Part shown: positions 14,893 to 23,553 of the stretch, piece by piece
Position numbering within the stretch: the stretch's first letter is position 1
Layout of the letters: every line of letters starts with the position of its first letter
Source of the DNA: Streptomyces echinoruber
Lineage (GTDB): Bacteria; Actinomycetota; Actinomycetes; Streptomycetales; Streptomycetaceae
Direction of reading: 5' to 3'
Length of the DNA stretch: 42,268 nucleotides
Assembly (NCBI RefSeq): GCF_014651135.1
Contig: NZ_BMWH01000016.1
Coordinates: 21,830 to 64,097, forward strand
Program-made: the position numbers and the translations under genes
Notes under the pieces: model-generated
Told to the model about the DNA's origin: nothing
The model's database searches: none
What the model saw: only the letters and a program-made list of their open reading frames with translations

Positions 14893-17154
14893 ATGACCGC
14901 GACGACGGTGACAGCCGACAGCCGGACCACCGAGGCCTGGCGCGGATTCGCCGGGACGGCATGGCGCGAGCGCATCGACGTCCGCGACTTCGTCCAGGCC
15001 AACTACACGCCCTACGAGGGCGACGCGTCCTTCCTGGCCGGCCCCACCGACCGCACCCGGGCGGTGTGGGAGAAGGTCGGCGCGCTGTTCCCGGAGGAGC
15101 GCCGCAAGGGCATCCACGACGTCGACGCGGCCACCCCCTCGACGATCACCTCGCACGCGCCCGGCTACATCGACCGCGACCGGGAACTGATCGTCGGCCT
15201 GCAGACCGACGCCCCGCTGAAGCGGGCGATCATGCCGAACGGCGGCCTGCGTATGGTGAAGAACGGCCTGCGGGCCTACGGCTACGAGCCCGACCCGTTC
15301 GTCACCAAGGTCTTCGGCACCTACCGCAAGACCCACAACGACGGCGTGTTCGACGCCTACACCCCCGAGATGCGCGCCGCCCGCCGGGTCGGCATCATCA
15401 CCGGCCTGCCCGACGCCTACGGCCGCGGCCGCATCATCGGCGACTACCGGCGCGTCGCCCTGTACGGCACCGACCGCCTGATCGCCGCCAAGCGCGCCGA
15501 GCGCGCCCTGCTGGACGCGCGGCCCTCCACCGAGCACGTGATCCGCGACCGCGAGGAACTCGCCGAGCAGATCAGGGCGCTGGGCGAGCTGACACGGATG
15601 GCGGCGAGCTACGGCTGCGACGTCTCCCGCCCCGCCGCCACCGCGCGTGAGGCGATCCAGTGGCTCTACCTCGGTTTCCTGGCCGCCGTGAAGGAGCAGA
15701 ACGGCGCCGCCATGTCGCTCGGGCGCACCTCCACCTTCCTCGACGTCTACCTCCAGCGGGACCTTCAGGAGGGCGTCCTCGACGAGACCCGCGCCCAGGA
15801 ACTGGTCGACGAATTCGTCATCAAGCTGCGTATCGTCCGCTTCCTGCGCACCCCCGAGTACGACGCCCTGTTCTCCGGCGACCCGACCTGGGTGACGGAG
15901 TCCATCGGCGGCATCGGCCTGGACGGCCGCCCGCTGGTCACCCGCACCTCCTTCCGGTTCCTGCAGACGCTGTACAACCTTGGACCGGCGCCCGAACCGA
16001 ACCTGACCGTGCTGTGGTCGCCGCAACTACCCGCCGGTTTCAAGGAGTTCTGCGCACAGGTCTCCATCGACACCAGCGCCGTCCAATACGAGTCGGACGA
16101 CCTGATGCGGCCCCGCACCGGCGACGACACCGCCATCGCCTGCTGCGTCTCCGCCATGGCGGTGGGCAGGCAGATGCAGTTCTTCGGCGCCCGCGTCAAC
16201 CTCGCCAAGGCGCTGCTGTACGCGGTCAACGGCGGCCGCGACGAGATGACCGGCGACCGGATCACCCCCGAGATGCCCCCGCTGACCGGCGAGTACCTGG
16301 ACTACGAGGAGCTGTCGGCGGCCTACGACCGGGTCCTGGACTGGCTGGCCGAGACCTACGTCAACGCCCTCAACGTCATCCACTACATGCACGACAAGTA
16401 CGCCTACGAGCGGCTGGAGATGGCGCTGCACGATCACCCCGTGCACCGCTTCATGGCCTGCGGCATCGCCGGCCTCTCCGTCGCCGTGGACAGCCTGTCC
16501 GCCGTCAAGTACGCACGCGTGAAGGTCGTCCGGGACGCCACCGGACTCGCCGTCGACTACGAGACGCAAGGGCAGTACCCGGCCTACGGCAACAACGACG
16601 ACCGCGCCGACGCGATCGCCGCCGGCCTGGTGGAGTCGTTCATGGCGAAGGTGCGCAAGCACCCCGCCTACCGGGACGCCGAACACACCCAGTCCGTGCT
16701 GACGATCACCTCCAACGTCGTCTACGGCAAGCACACCGGCAACACCCCCGACGGCCGCCGCGCCGGAGCCCCCTTCGCGCCCGGCGCCAACCCGATGAAC
16801 GGCCGCGACCGGCACGGGGTGGCCGCCTCGGCGCTGTCGGTGGCGAAGCTGCCCTACGAGCACGCCCGCGACGGCATCTCGCTGACCACCACGATCACCC
16901 CCGAGGGCCTGGGCCACGTGCCGCTGGACCGCGCGGGCAACCTGGTCGGCATCCTCGACGCCTACATGGCGGCCGGCGGGTTCCACATGAACGTCAACGT
17001 GCTGAACCGGTCGGTCCTGGAGGACGCCATGGAGCACCCCGAGAAGTACCCGGACCTGACGATCCGGGTCTCCGGGTACGCCGTCAACTTCGTCCGCCTG
17101 ACCCGCGAGCAGCAGCTCGACGTGATCAGCCGCACCTTCCACGGATCGCTGTGA
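14893..17154 (+). CDS. pflB: pyruvate formate-lyase (glycyl-radical enzyme)
   Basis: A 753-residue enzyme that cleaves pyruvate with CoA into acetyl-CoA and formate, by a glycyl radical. The catalytic Cys417-Cys418 pair is in DDTAIACCVSAM and the radical Gly728 is in RVSGYAVNF, both in canonical context. Length and colinearity match E. coli PflB (760). I start at ATG 14893, preceded by GGGAGAGGA; an open frame from 14863 is possible but unsupported. The enzyme is destroyed by oxygen once activated, so it is remarkable in a Streptomyces-like organism. The activase gene begins inside its stop codon (GTGA overlap), and a DevR-like box lies upstream. No formate transporter or formate dehydrogenase is in the window. 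Confidence 0.96.
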   Translation: MTATTVTADSRTTEAWRGFAGTAWRERIDVRDFVQANYTPYEGDASFLAGPTDRTRAVWEKVGALFPEERRKGIHDVDAATPSTITSHAPGYIDRDRELIVGLQTDAPLKRAIMPNGGLRMVKNGLRAYGYEPDPFVTKVFGTYRKTHNDGVFDAYTPEMRAARRVGIITGLPDAYGRGRIIGDYRRVALYGTDRLIAAKRAERALLDARPSTEHVIRDREELAEQIRALGELTRMAASYGCDVSRPAATAREAIQWLYLGFLAAVKEQNGAAMSLGRTSTFLDVYLQRDLQEGVLDETRAQELVDEFVIKLRIVRFLRTPEYDALFSGDPTWVTESIGGIGLDGRPLVTRTSFRFLQTLYNLGPAPEPNLTVLWSPQLPAGFKEFCAQVSIDTSAVQYESDDLMRPRTGDDTAIACCVSAMAVGRQMQFFGARVNLAKALLYAVNGGRDEMTGDRITPEMPPLTGEYLDYEELSAAYDRVLDWLAETYVNALNVIHYMHDKYAYERLEMALHDHPVHRFMACGIAGLSVAVDSLSAVKYARVKVVRDATGLAVDYETQGQYPAYGNNDDRADAIAAGLVESFMAKVRKHPAYRDAEHTQSVLTITSNVVYGKHTGNTPDGRRAGAPFAPGANPMNGRDRHGVAASALSVAKLPYEHARDGISLTTTITPEGLGHVPLDRAGNLVGILDAYMAAGGFHMNVNVLNRSVLEDAMEHPEKYPDLTIRVSGYAVNFVRLTREQQLDVISRTFHGSL

Positions 17155-17915
17155 ACGGCAGGACGGCGCACGGTGCCCCGGCCGCCGCGGGCACCGGCCG
17201 GATCCACTCCTGGGACCTGTCCACCGGCGTGGACGGTCCCGGGACCCGGTTCGTCCTCTTCGTCAGCGGCTGCCCGCTGCGCTGCCTGTACTGCGCCAAC
17301 CCCGACACCTGGCACCTGCGCGACGGCCGGCCGGCCACCGTCGACGAGGTCATGGCGGAGATCGGCAAGTACCGCGCCTTCGTCACCGCGGCGGGCGGCG
17401 GGGTGACCGTCACCGGCGGCGAGCCGCTGCTGCAGCCCGGCTTCACCGGCGCCGTGCTGCGCCGCTGCAAGGAGGCCGAGCTGCATACGGCGCTGGACAC
17501 CTCCGGCTTCCTCGGCGCCCGCGCCTGCGACGCACTCCTCGCCGACACCGACCTGGTGCTGCTGGACATCAAGTCCTTCGACGTCGCCACCTACCGGAAG
17601 CTGACCGGCGGCGAGCTGACCCCCACCCTCAACTTCGCCACCCGCCTGAACCGGCTCGGCAAGCGGATGTGGATCCGCTACGTCCTGGTGCCCGGCTGGA
17701 CCGACGACCCCGAGGCGGTGGACGGCCTGGCCCGCTTCCTCGCGGGCCTGGACAGCGTCGAACGGGTCGACGTGCTGCCCTTCCACAAGCTCGGCGCCGC
17801 CAAGTACGACGCCCTCGGCATCCCCTTCCCGCTGCGCGACAACCCCGTCCCCGACCACGAACTGATCGAACGGGTCCGCAAGCAGTTCCGGCGACACGGC
17901 CTGGCCGCCCACTGA
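17151..17915 (+). CDS. pflA: pyruvate formate-lyase activating enzyme (radical SAM)
   Basis: A 254-residue radical SAM enzyme that uses S-adenosylmethionine and a [4Fe-4S] cluster to abstract H from the PFL glycine. The cluster cysteines are 41, 45 and 48 in GCPLRCLYC (CX3CX2C). Other features are GPGTRFVLFVSGC before the motif, VTVTGGEPLLQ (the SAM-binding GGE) near residue 87, and DIKSFD near 140. It begins with GTG overlapping the pflB TGA, so the two genes are coupled. The cluster needs a low-potential reductant; the flavodoxin encoded at 4473-4982 is a candidate. It converges with the next USP gene, with 37 bp between them holding a short inverted repeat (17919-17943). Confidence 0.95.
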   Translation: MNGRTAHGAPAAAGTGRIHSWDLSTGVDGPGTRFVLFVSGCPLRCLYCANPDTWHLRDGRPATVDEVMAEIGKYRAFVTAAGGGVTVTGGEPLLQPGFTGAVLRRCKEAELHTALDTSGFLGARACDALLADTDLVLLDIKSFDVATYRKLTGGELTPTLNFATRLNRLGKRMWIRYVLVPGWTDDPEAVDGLARFLAGLDSVERVDVLPFHKLGAAKYDALGIPFPLRDNPVPDHELIERVRKQFRRHGLAAH

Positions 17916-17952
17916 ACACCGGCGCGTTCCTCGGATCCGCCGGCGGGACGCC

Positions 17953-18855
17953 TCAGCCGTGCGGCACCACGGCGACGGGGCACGGCACCTGGCGCAGCAC
18001 CGCCCGCGCCACCGACCCGAGCATCCAGCCCGGGCGGGACGGGTGCCTGCGGCGCCCGATGACGGTGAGCAGGCCGTGGGCGGCGGCGGACTGCAGGGCC
18101 GCGGCCGCGGGCGCGTCCGTCACGTCCTCCGTCGTGGGGACGTGCGGGAACTTCTCCCGCCAGGGCTCCAGCGCGGCCGTCAGCCGGGCCCGCGCACCCG
18201 TCGGCGGGGGGCCGCCGGCACCGGCCGGCGCGTGCCCGGCGGCGCGGTGCGGGGCGGCGCGGTGCGGGGCGGGGGGCCGCAGGACGTGCACGGCGTGCAG
18301 GCCGGCACCGTGCACCTGCGCGCTGCCGTAGGCGAACTCCAGCAGCGGGGCGTCGCTCCCGCCCGGCTCGCGCAGACCGACCACGATCTCGCTCCGGTCC
18401 GGCGCCGCGGCGGGCCTGCGGCCGACGGTGACGACCGGGTCGCCGGCCCGGACGGCGACGACCGGGCAGGGCGCGTGGCCCAGCACGTGCAGCACCACGG
18501 ACCCCAGCGGGAAACCCGCCGGGGCGTCCTGCATGTGGTTGCCCAGCACCAGCATGAACGCGCCCGGGGCATGCCGCAGCAGGGCCTGCGCGGCCGGCTC
18601 CGCCACCAGTTCCCGGGCCATCTCCAAGTCGCCGTAGCGTTGCCGCAGTTCACTCTCGGCGCGCTCCAGCACGGATCGGCCGTAGTCCCGCTCGGCGGCG
18701 GCCGCGTGGGCGAGGGGCCCGCCGGGCCGGTGCGTGGTCCAGGAGTGGAGCAGGACCAGGGGCAGGTGCCGCGCGGCGGCCTCGCCCGCGGCCCACCACG
18801 CGGCCGCCACGCTCCGCGGGGAGCCGTCCAGCCCCACGACGACGGATCCGGTCAT
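17953..18855 (-). CDS. tandem universal stress protein
   Basis: A 300-residue protein with two UspA domains: residues 1-140 (VVVGLDGSPRSVAAAWWAAGE to CPVVAVRAG) and about 155-300 (SEIVVGLREPGGSDAPLLEFA to CPVAVVPHG). The first nucleotide loop (VLGNHMQDAPAGFPLGSVV) departs from the classical glycine pattern, while the second (VIGRRRHPSRPGWMLGSVA) is closer to it; ATP binding is therefore uncertain. A His/Pro/Ala-rich insertion (residues about 208-235, with HRAAPHRAA) is low-complexity. ATG 18855 has GGAGG 6 nt upstream. The gene follows the FAD oxidoreductase by 20 bp on the same strand and is probably co-transcribed with it. Confidence 0.9.
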   Translation of the reverse strand: MTGSVVVGLDGSPRSVAAAWWAAGEAAARHLPLVLLHSWTTHRPGGPLAHAAAAERDYGRSVLERAESELRQRYGDLEMARELVAEPAAQALLRHAPGAFMLVLGNHMQDAPAGFPLGSVVLHVLGHAPCPVVAVRAGDPVVTVGRRPAAAPDRSEIVVGLREPGGSDAPLLEFAYGSAQVHGAGLHAVHVLRPPAPHRAAPHRAAGHAPAGAGGPPPTGARARLTAALEPWREKFPHVPTTEDVTDAPAAAALQSAAAHGLLTVIGRRRHPSRPGWMLGSVARAVLRQVPCPVAVVPHG

Positions 18856-18875
18856 GCCGCTCCTCCCGTCACCCG

Positions 18876-20354
18876 TCACCCGCCCGGCCCGGACGGCCGT
18901 GCGGAGTACTCGGCGCGCGCCGCCCCGCCCGGGCCGGTGCGCACCCGGGCGCCCTGCCGCAGCAGCTCCCGCTGGACGCGCTGGTGCGGCACCGCGCGCG
19001 GCGTGCGGCCGTCCCGCGCGGCCAGCGCCGCGCACACCCCGGCGGCCTGGCCGGTGGCCATCGCGATCGGCATGACGCGGTACGAGGAGTGCGCCACGTG
19101 GGTGCCGGAGATGCACCGGCCGGCCACCAGCAGCCGCTCGGTGCCGCGCGGCAGCAGGCAGCGCAGCGGGATGTCGTAGAACTGCCCGGGCGGCACCCGC
19201 TTCAGCAGGGTGCCGGTGCCCGCCGGGTTGTGGATGTCGACCGGGTAGGCGCCGTGCGCCACCGCGTCCGGGAAGGCGCGGGCCGCCAGGATGTCCTCGC
19301 CGGTGAGCTGGTAGTCGCCCAGGATGCGGCGGGTCTCCCGCACACCGATGTGGGTGCCGCTCTGCACGACGTAGGAGTCCTCGAAGCCGGGCACGTGCCG
19401 GCGCAGGAAGCGGTCGATCTGCTCCAGTTGGCGGCGGGCCGTCCACTCGGCCCGGGTCAGGTCCCACACGCTGGTGCCCAGCGCCCGGGTGACCCGGGTG
19501 CTGTTGACGCTGACCTCGCCCGGGTGCGGGGTGGCGAAGAACAGCACGTCCTCGCGCGGCAGTTGCAGCTCCCCGGCCTTCGTGGCCTGCTCCACCAGGT
19601 CCCACAGTCCGTGCACCCCGCGCCACTGGTCGGGGTGCTCGCGCACGTAGGCGGCGAACTCCGGGTGGGCGAAGCCGGTGACGCGGAACATCAGCGTCAT
19701 CGGCTGCACCAGCCCGTCCTCCGGCCGCCCGATCTCGTACGGCGCTCCGCACGCGGCCGCCACGTCGCCGTCGCCGGTGCCGTCCACGACCACACCGGCG
19801 TCCACCGCGACGGGCCCCGACTTGGTCTCGAACACCACCCGCCAGCCGTCCTGGAGCGGCAGCGCGGTGGAGGCGAACGCGTGCAGCAGCAGCCGCACGC
19901 CCGCCTCGTCCAGCAGGTCGAGCAGGACCAGTTTGAAGACCTCCGGGTCGAACGGCACCGTGTAGCCGGTGTGCACCGAGGGCGGTATGCAGCCGCCGCG
20001 CTCGGCGAGCCGGTCCAGCAGGCGCCACAGCACGCCCGCGACCACCGGCTCGCCCTCGCCGTGGTCGGTGGGCAGCAGCCGCGTGCTGTCCCCGTCCTCG
20101 CCGAAGAGGGCCTGCCGGTGCTCGTTGTGGAACGACATCAGCGGCATCACGAGCGCCGCCGTCGCGTTGCCGCCGAGGAAGCCGTGGCGCTCCACCAGGA
20201 CGACGTCGGCGCCCGCGTCGGCCGCGGCGATCGCCGCGGCGAACCCGGCGGGGCCGCCGCCGACGACCAGGACGTCGGTGCGGCCGCCGTGCCGTGCCGT
20301 GCGCGGGGGCAGGGTGACGGTGCGGGGCTGCGGGGGCTCTTCCAGGACGGGCAT
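18876..20354 (-). CDS. FAD-dependent oxidoreductase (FAD_oxidored family)
   Basis: A 492-residue flavoprotein. The FAD-binding Rossmann motif DVLVVGGGPAGFAAAIAAA lies at about residues 27-46, followed by VVLVERHGFLGGNATAALV. VVVDGTGDGDVAAACGA (near 195) and LLVAGRCISGTHVAHSSYRVMPIAMATGQAAG (near 420) are typical of the PF12831 group of FAD oxidoreductases. The substrate is unknown. There is no signal peptide, so it should be cytosolic. GAGGAAGG precedes ATG 20354. Downstream at 20 bp is a USP gene. The upstream gap to the pyruvyl transferase carries a four-copy 11-bp repeat. Confidence 0.85.
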   Translation of the reverse strand: MPVLEEPPQPRTVTLPPRTARHGGRTDVLVVGGGPAGFAAAIAAADAGADVVLVERHGFLGGNATAALVMPLMSFHNEHRQALFGEDGDSTRLLPTDHGEGEPVVAGVLWRLLDRLAERGGCIPPSVHTGYTVPFDPEVFKLVLLDLLDEAGVRLLLHAFASTALPLQDGWRVVFETKSGPVAVDAGVVVDGTGDGDVAAACGAPYEIGRPEDGLVQPMTLMFRVTGFAHPEFAAYVREHPDQWRGVHGLWDLVEQATKAGELQLPREDVLFFATPHPGEVSVNSTRVTRALGTSVWDLTRAEWTARRQLEQIDRFLRRHVPGFEDSYVVQSGTHIGVRETRRILGDYQLTGEDILAARAFPDAVAHGAYPVDIHNPAGTGTLLKRVPPGQFYDIPLRCLLPRGTERLLVAGRCISGTHVAHSSYRVMPIAMATGQAAGVCAALAARDGRTPRAVPHQRVQRELLRQGARVRTGPGGAARAEYSARPSGPGG

Positions 20355-20390
20355 CGACCTTCCTCGCTGCTGGGGCTGCCGGAGTACCGG

Positions 20391-20434
20391 ATCGGACGGA
20401 CGCCGGACGGACAGCGGACGGACATCGGACGGAC
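20391..20434. repeat. 11-bp tandem repeat, four copies
   Basis: NNCGGACGGAC occurs at 20391, 20402, 20413 and 20424 with variation only in the first two bases. The period is one helical turn, placed 37-80 bp upstream of the FAD oxidoreductase start, so a protein-binding array is possible. Confidence 0.9.
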
Positions 20435-20460
20435 AGGGCCGCGGGGCGGCGCGGCGGGCC

Positions 20461-21711
20461 TCAGGCCCGGGCGCCCTGCTCCTGGGAGACGGGGTGCGCG
20501 TACGGCGCGCCGACGGGAAGCGGCCCGGAGCCGTCCCCGTGCGCCGCCCGCGCCGCCAGGTCGGCGTCCACGGTGTCGAGGACCGCCTCGCAGTGCACGC
20601 AGTTCTCCTCGGCGAGGGCGCGCAGCTCGCTCAGGCGGGTCTGCAGCAGCGTGCGGCGCTGCGGATACTCGTCCCACAGCCGGTCCACCTCCGCCAGCAG
20701 CAGCCCCGCCTGCTCGCGGGCCACCCCGACCAGCGCGGGCGCGCCCATCCGGCGGGCGAAGTCGAACACCTTCCCGGCGTACGGCAGCGGCAGGAACGGC
20801 AGCCCCGAGACGGCGGCGAAGATCAGGAAGTGCAGGCGCATGCCCACCGCCAGGTCCAGGTGGCGCATGAACCCGAGCACCTGCCCCGGGCTGTAGGCGC
20901 TGTTGAGGATGCGGCCCCGGTCCGGCGCGGTCATGTGGGACAGCACGGCGTGCGCGTGGCGTACGTCCTGCCGCTCCATCGGCATGAACACCACGTGCGC
21001 GTCCAGTCGGCGTACCAGGAAGTCCGCCACGTCGGCCAGCAGCGCGTGGTACCCGCCCTCGTCGAGCTTCTCCGCCGCCCGCCCGGGCTCCCGCACCGAC
21101 ATCCCCACCAGCCGGGTCCCGGTGGGCACGCCCTCCTCGCGCATCATGCGGTCGGTGAACGGCTCGGGCCGCAGCAGCAGCGCCGGATCGGCGGTGACGG
21201 CGATCTCCCGCTCCAGGCCCACCTCCTCCAGCACCAGCCGGGACTCCTCGTCGCGCACCACCACGTCGTCCATCCGCGCGAGCACGGTGCGCACCGCCTC
21301 CCGGTCCTCCGCCTCCCGCAGCGGGCCCGCGCCCACGGCGTGGGCGAAGGTGCGCACCCCGTGGGCCTGGGCGGCGCGCACCAGCCTGAGGTAGCGGCGC
21401 GCCTCGCCGTCGTAGAGCGTGCCGCCGCCGCCCAGCACCAGCAGGTCCAGCCCGCCGATCGCGTCCAGCAGCCGCCGCTGCGGGACGCCCTCCCAGGCGA
21501 CCACCTCGTCGGCGGCCTGGTGGACGCGGGTGTGCTCGGCGTCGCGGCTGAAGACGGTGATCCGGGCCTGCGGGCGGTGCCGGCGCAGGCAGTCCAGGAC
21601 GCAGGCCAGGATGGCCTCGTCACCCACGTTGAAGCCGCCGTACGAACCGAGCACGCCGATGCGCGGCTCGGACGGGCGGCCGGCGGACGCGGCCGGGGTC
21701 GTACTGGTCAT
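20461..21711 (-). CDS. polysaccharide pyruvyl transferase family protein
   Basis: A 416-residue protein. GVLGSYGGFNVGDEAIL near residue 20 and LDLLVLGGGGTLYD near residue 90 are the hallmark segments of the CsaB/WcaK family, which adds pyruvyl ketals from PEP to cell-surface sugars. C-terminal features are VGMRLHFLIFAAVSGLPFLPLPY and a tail with CVHCEAV. ATG 21711 has GGGAG 7 nt upstream; a longer frame begins 12 codons earlier. The acceptor polymer is unknown and no glycosyltransferase or other wall gene is near, so it is an orphan. Its donor PEP could come from PPDK, which is only suggestive. Confidence 0.85.
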   Translation of the reverse strand: MTSTTPAASAGRPSEPRIGVLGSYGGFNVGDEAILACVLDCLRRHRPQARITVFSRDAEHTRVHQAADEVVAWEGVPQRRLLDAIGGLDLLVLGGGGTLYDGEARRYLRLVRAAQAHGVRTFAHAVGAGPLREAEDREAVRTVLARMDDVVVRDEESRLVLEEVGLEREIAVTADPALLLRPEPFTDRMMREEGVPTGTRLVGMSVREPGRAAEKLDEGGYHALLADVADFLVRRLDAHVVFMPMERQDVRHAHAVLSHMTAPDRGRILNSAYSPGQVLGFMRHLDLAVGMRLHFLIFAAVSGLPFLPLPYAGKVFDFARRMGAPALVGVAREQAGLLLAEVDRLWDEYPQRRTLLQTRLSELRALAEENCVHCEAVLDTVDADLAARAAHGDGSGPLPVGAPYAHPVSQEQGARA

Positions 21712-22082
21712 CCGTGGGCTCCCGTCATGTCGCGGTCGGGTGGGCACATCAGCGGTCCTGGCCGGGTTGCCGCCGCCGCGGTGGCGGAAACACCCCCCGC
21801 GGATCGGGGCCGTACGACCGGATTACCACACCCTCGCCGCCGCCGCGCGGCAACGGGTTCGCCCACCCGCCCAGGGCAGCCGTCGGGCCCGCACCGCAGG
21901 AAGACGAACCGCAGGAAGACGAGGTGTGCGGGCACGGCATCCCCGGCACGCACCTCCCGGACGGACGGCCCGCGGGCAGGGCGACGCCGGGATGGGACGG
22001 GACGGACCGGAACCGCACGAGGAACACGAGGAAACGGACCGGAACCGAACGAAAACCGGAAAGAAACCGGAAGAAAACCGAA
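21712..22082. other. intergenic region upstream of the pyruvyl transferase
   Basis: About 370 bp without a supported gene. Between 22009 and 22080 it is rich in degenerate ACCGGAA/AACCGGAAA-type repeats with locally lower GC. It should hold the minus-strand promoter of the pyruvyl transferase. No operator was recognised. Confidence 0.5.
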
Positions 22083-22112
22083 CGAAGGGGCCCCTGGTGC
22101 GGGGCCCCTTCG
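22083..22112 (-). terminator. hairpin terminator after the Lys/Pro-rich protein
   Basis: Perfect 12-bp arms (CGAAGGGGCCCC, 22083-22094, and its complement 22101-22112) around a 6-nt loop, 38 nt beyond the stop codon at 22150. Confidence 0.8.
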
Positions 22113-22149
22113 TCCGAGGGCCGGGAGGATCCGGCCCGGCGGTCCGGTG

Positions 22150-22503
22150 TCAGGCGCGGTCGGCCTTCGGCTTGCCGCGCTGGTCCGGCGTGCCGTGCGG
22201 CGGCGGGCCGAACGGCTGCGGCGAGGTCGCCGGCGACACCGGGGAGCCTCCCGTGCCGCCGTGCGACTGCTCGGGGCGGACGGCCCCGGGATCGCCGGAC
22301 GTCGGCTGCGCGCCCGCCTTGAGCTCCTCCAGCCGGGCCTGCAGCAGTTCCGTCACCGGCAGCCGGTGGGCGTGCTGCCGCTCGTAGGCCAGCAGTTCCT
22401 CCACCTGCTCGGCGGTCAGCGAGCGGATGCGGCTCTCCAGCCCGCCGAGCGGCAGGTGGTCGTAGTCGGGCAGGGGCAGAGTGCTGCGGCCGGAGTCGGC
22501 CAT
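22150..22503 (-). CDS. small actinobacterial protein, DUF8129-like
   Basis: A 117-residue protein in two parts. Residues about 12-65 (DYDHLPLGGLESRIRSLTAEQVEELLAYERQHA and LLQARLEEL) form a predicted helical segment seen in small actinobacterial stress or lipid-droplet-associated proteins; I can name the domain only tentatively. The C-terminal half is disordered and rich in Gly, Pro and Ser. There is no signal peptide or membrane segment. ATG 22503 has GAGGAAA 9 nt upstream. It lies in a same-strand run with the single-TM and ChaB-type genes but is separated from them by about 90 bp. Confidence 0.7.
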   Translation of the reverse strand: MADSGRSTLPLPDYDHLPLGGLESRIRSLTAEQVEELLAYERQHAHRLPVTELLQARLEELKAGAQPTSGDPGAVRPEQSHGGTGGSPVSPATSPQPFGPPPHGTPDQRGKPKADRA

Positions 22504-22593
22504 GGCTCTCACTTTCCTCTCTGCGACGTGCGGGGGCTTGCGTGCCGTCGGCTGCGGGGAGCCGGCCCTCAAGGGCCGCCTTCGCGGGCCGGC

Positions 22594-22971
22594 TCAGTGG
22601 CGGCCCGGGCTCCCGCTGCCGAACGCACCGCTGCTGCCCTCGTCCCAGCGCGGACGCGTCTGCGTCGGGCTGGTGCGGGTGCCGGAGTTGCCGTGGCCCT
22701 TGAGCCGGTGCGGGGTCAGCCGGTGACGGCCCTGGGGAACCTCGTCGGGCTCGCGGTACTCCCGCACCTCGTGCACTGGGCCGCCCTCGGGCAGCCGGGG
22801 CTGCTCCTCCGGGCGCGGCGGGGCCGGCTCGCGGCGCCGGATGCGCGCGCCGATGACGAAGGCGCCGATCAGCAGCGCCACGACGGCCAGGCCCGCCACG
22901 AACGGCCCGATGCCCACCTGCAGGTCACGGCTTGCGGCGATGTCCGTCCATGCGGTCCATGCGATGTTCAT
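22594..22971 (-). CDS. single-membrane-pass protein, DUF6479-like
   Basis: A 125-residue protein. One hydrophobic helix (IGPFVAGLAVVALLIGAFVIGA, residues about 21-42) is followed by a basic RIRRRE stop-transfer patch and a long hydrophilic, Pro/Arg-rich tail. The short N-terminus is probably outside and the tail cytosolic. The layout is that of the Streptomyces DUF6479 proteins, whose function is unknown. The ribosome-binding site before ATG 22971 is weak. Confidence 0.7.
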   Translation of the reverse strand: MNIAWTAWTDIAASRDLQVGIGPFVAGLAVVALLIGAFVIGARIRRREPAPPRPEEQPRLPEGGPVHEVREYREPDEVPQGRHRLTPHRLKGHGNSGTRTSPTQTRPRWDEGSSGAFGSGSPGRH

Positions 22972-23008
22972 GGCTCGCGGGTACCCCTGGGCCGGCCGGT
23001 GAACCGGC

Positions 23009-23413
23009 TCACCGCGAGCGCGCCCGGCGGGTCTGCGAACGGTTGGCCTTGCGGATGGCGTCCAGCAGCTCCCCCTTCGACATCCGCGAGCGGCCCTCGA
23101 CCCCGAGGTGCTTGGCGACGTCGTACAGGTGCTGCTTGGAGGCGTTCTCGTCGACGCCCTCGCCGCTGCGGCCGCCCTGCTGCCGCGGGCGCGCCGAGCG
23201 CGGGTCGGAGGGGCCCTTGCGGCCGCCCTCCTTGCGCTCCCAGTGGTCGCCGACCTTCTCGTACTTGTGCTTCAGGGCCCCGTAGGCCACCCGGTGCGCG
23301 CGCTCGCCCTCGCCGTACTCCTCCACCGCCGAGTCGTGCGCCTTGATCCAGGTGCGCTGGGCGTCCTCGGGGGAGCGCTCCAGTGTGGACGGCAGTTCCT
23401 GTCGTCCGGGCAC
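23009..23413 (-). CDS. ChaB domain protein with C-terminal Rho-N domain
   Basis: A 134-residue cytosolic protein. Residues about 5-60 match ChaB (LPSTLERSPEDAQRTWIKAH, then AHRVAYGALKHKYEK). A Gly/Arg/Pro linker leads to a Rho-N-like helix-extended-loop at about 95-128 (YDVAKHLGVEGRSRMSKGELLDAIRKAN). ChaB was named as a cation-transport regulator, but its role is unsettled; Rho-N domains bind nucleic acid. Together they suggest a small nucleic-acid-associated stress protein. GTG 23413 is chosen because GGAGG lies 8 nt upstream. Confidence 0.85.
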   Translation of the reverse strand: MPGRQELPSTLERSPEDAQRTWIKAHDSAVEEYGEGERAHRVAYGALKHKYEKVGDHWERKEGGRKGPSDPRSARPRQQGGRSGEGVDENASKQHLYDVAKHLGVEGRSRMSKGELLDAIRKANRSQTRRARSR

Positions 23414-23553
23414 GGTCCTCACCTCCGTAATCTCCGTACGTCGTGCCGTGCGATCCGCACGCATCCCGGGTAACCGGCGCCGGTGCGGGAAAACCGCGCC
23501 GGGACGCGGCACGGGCCGGGTTTGGCGCGGTCGGACCCGGCTACCCGCCCCGT

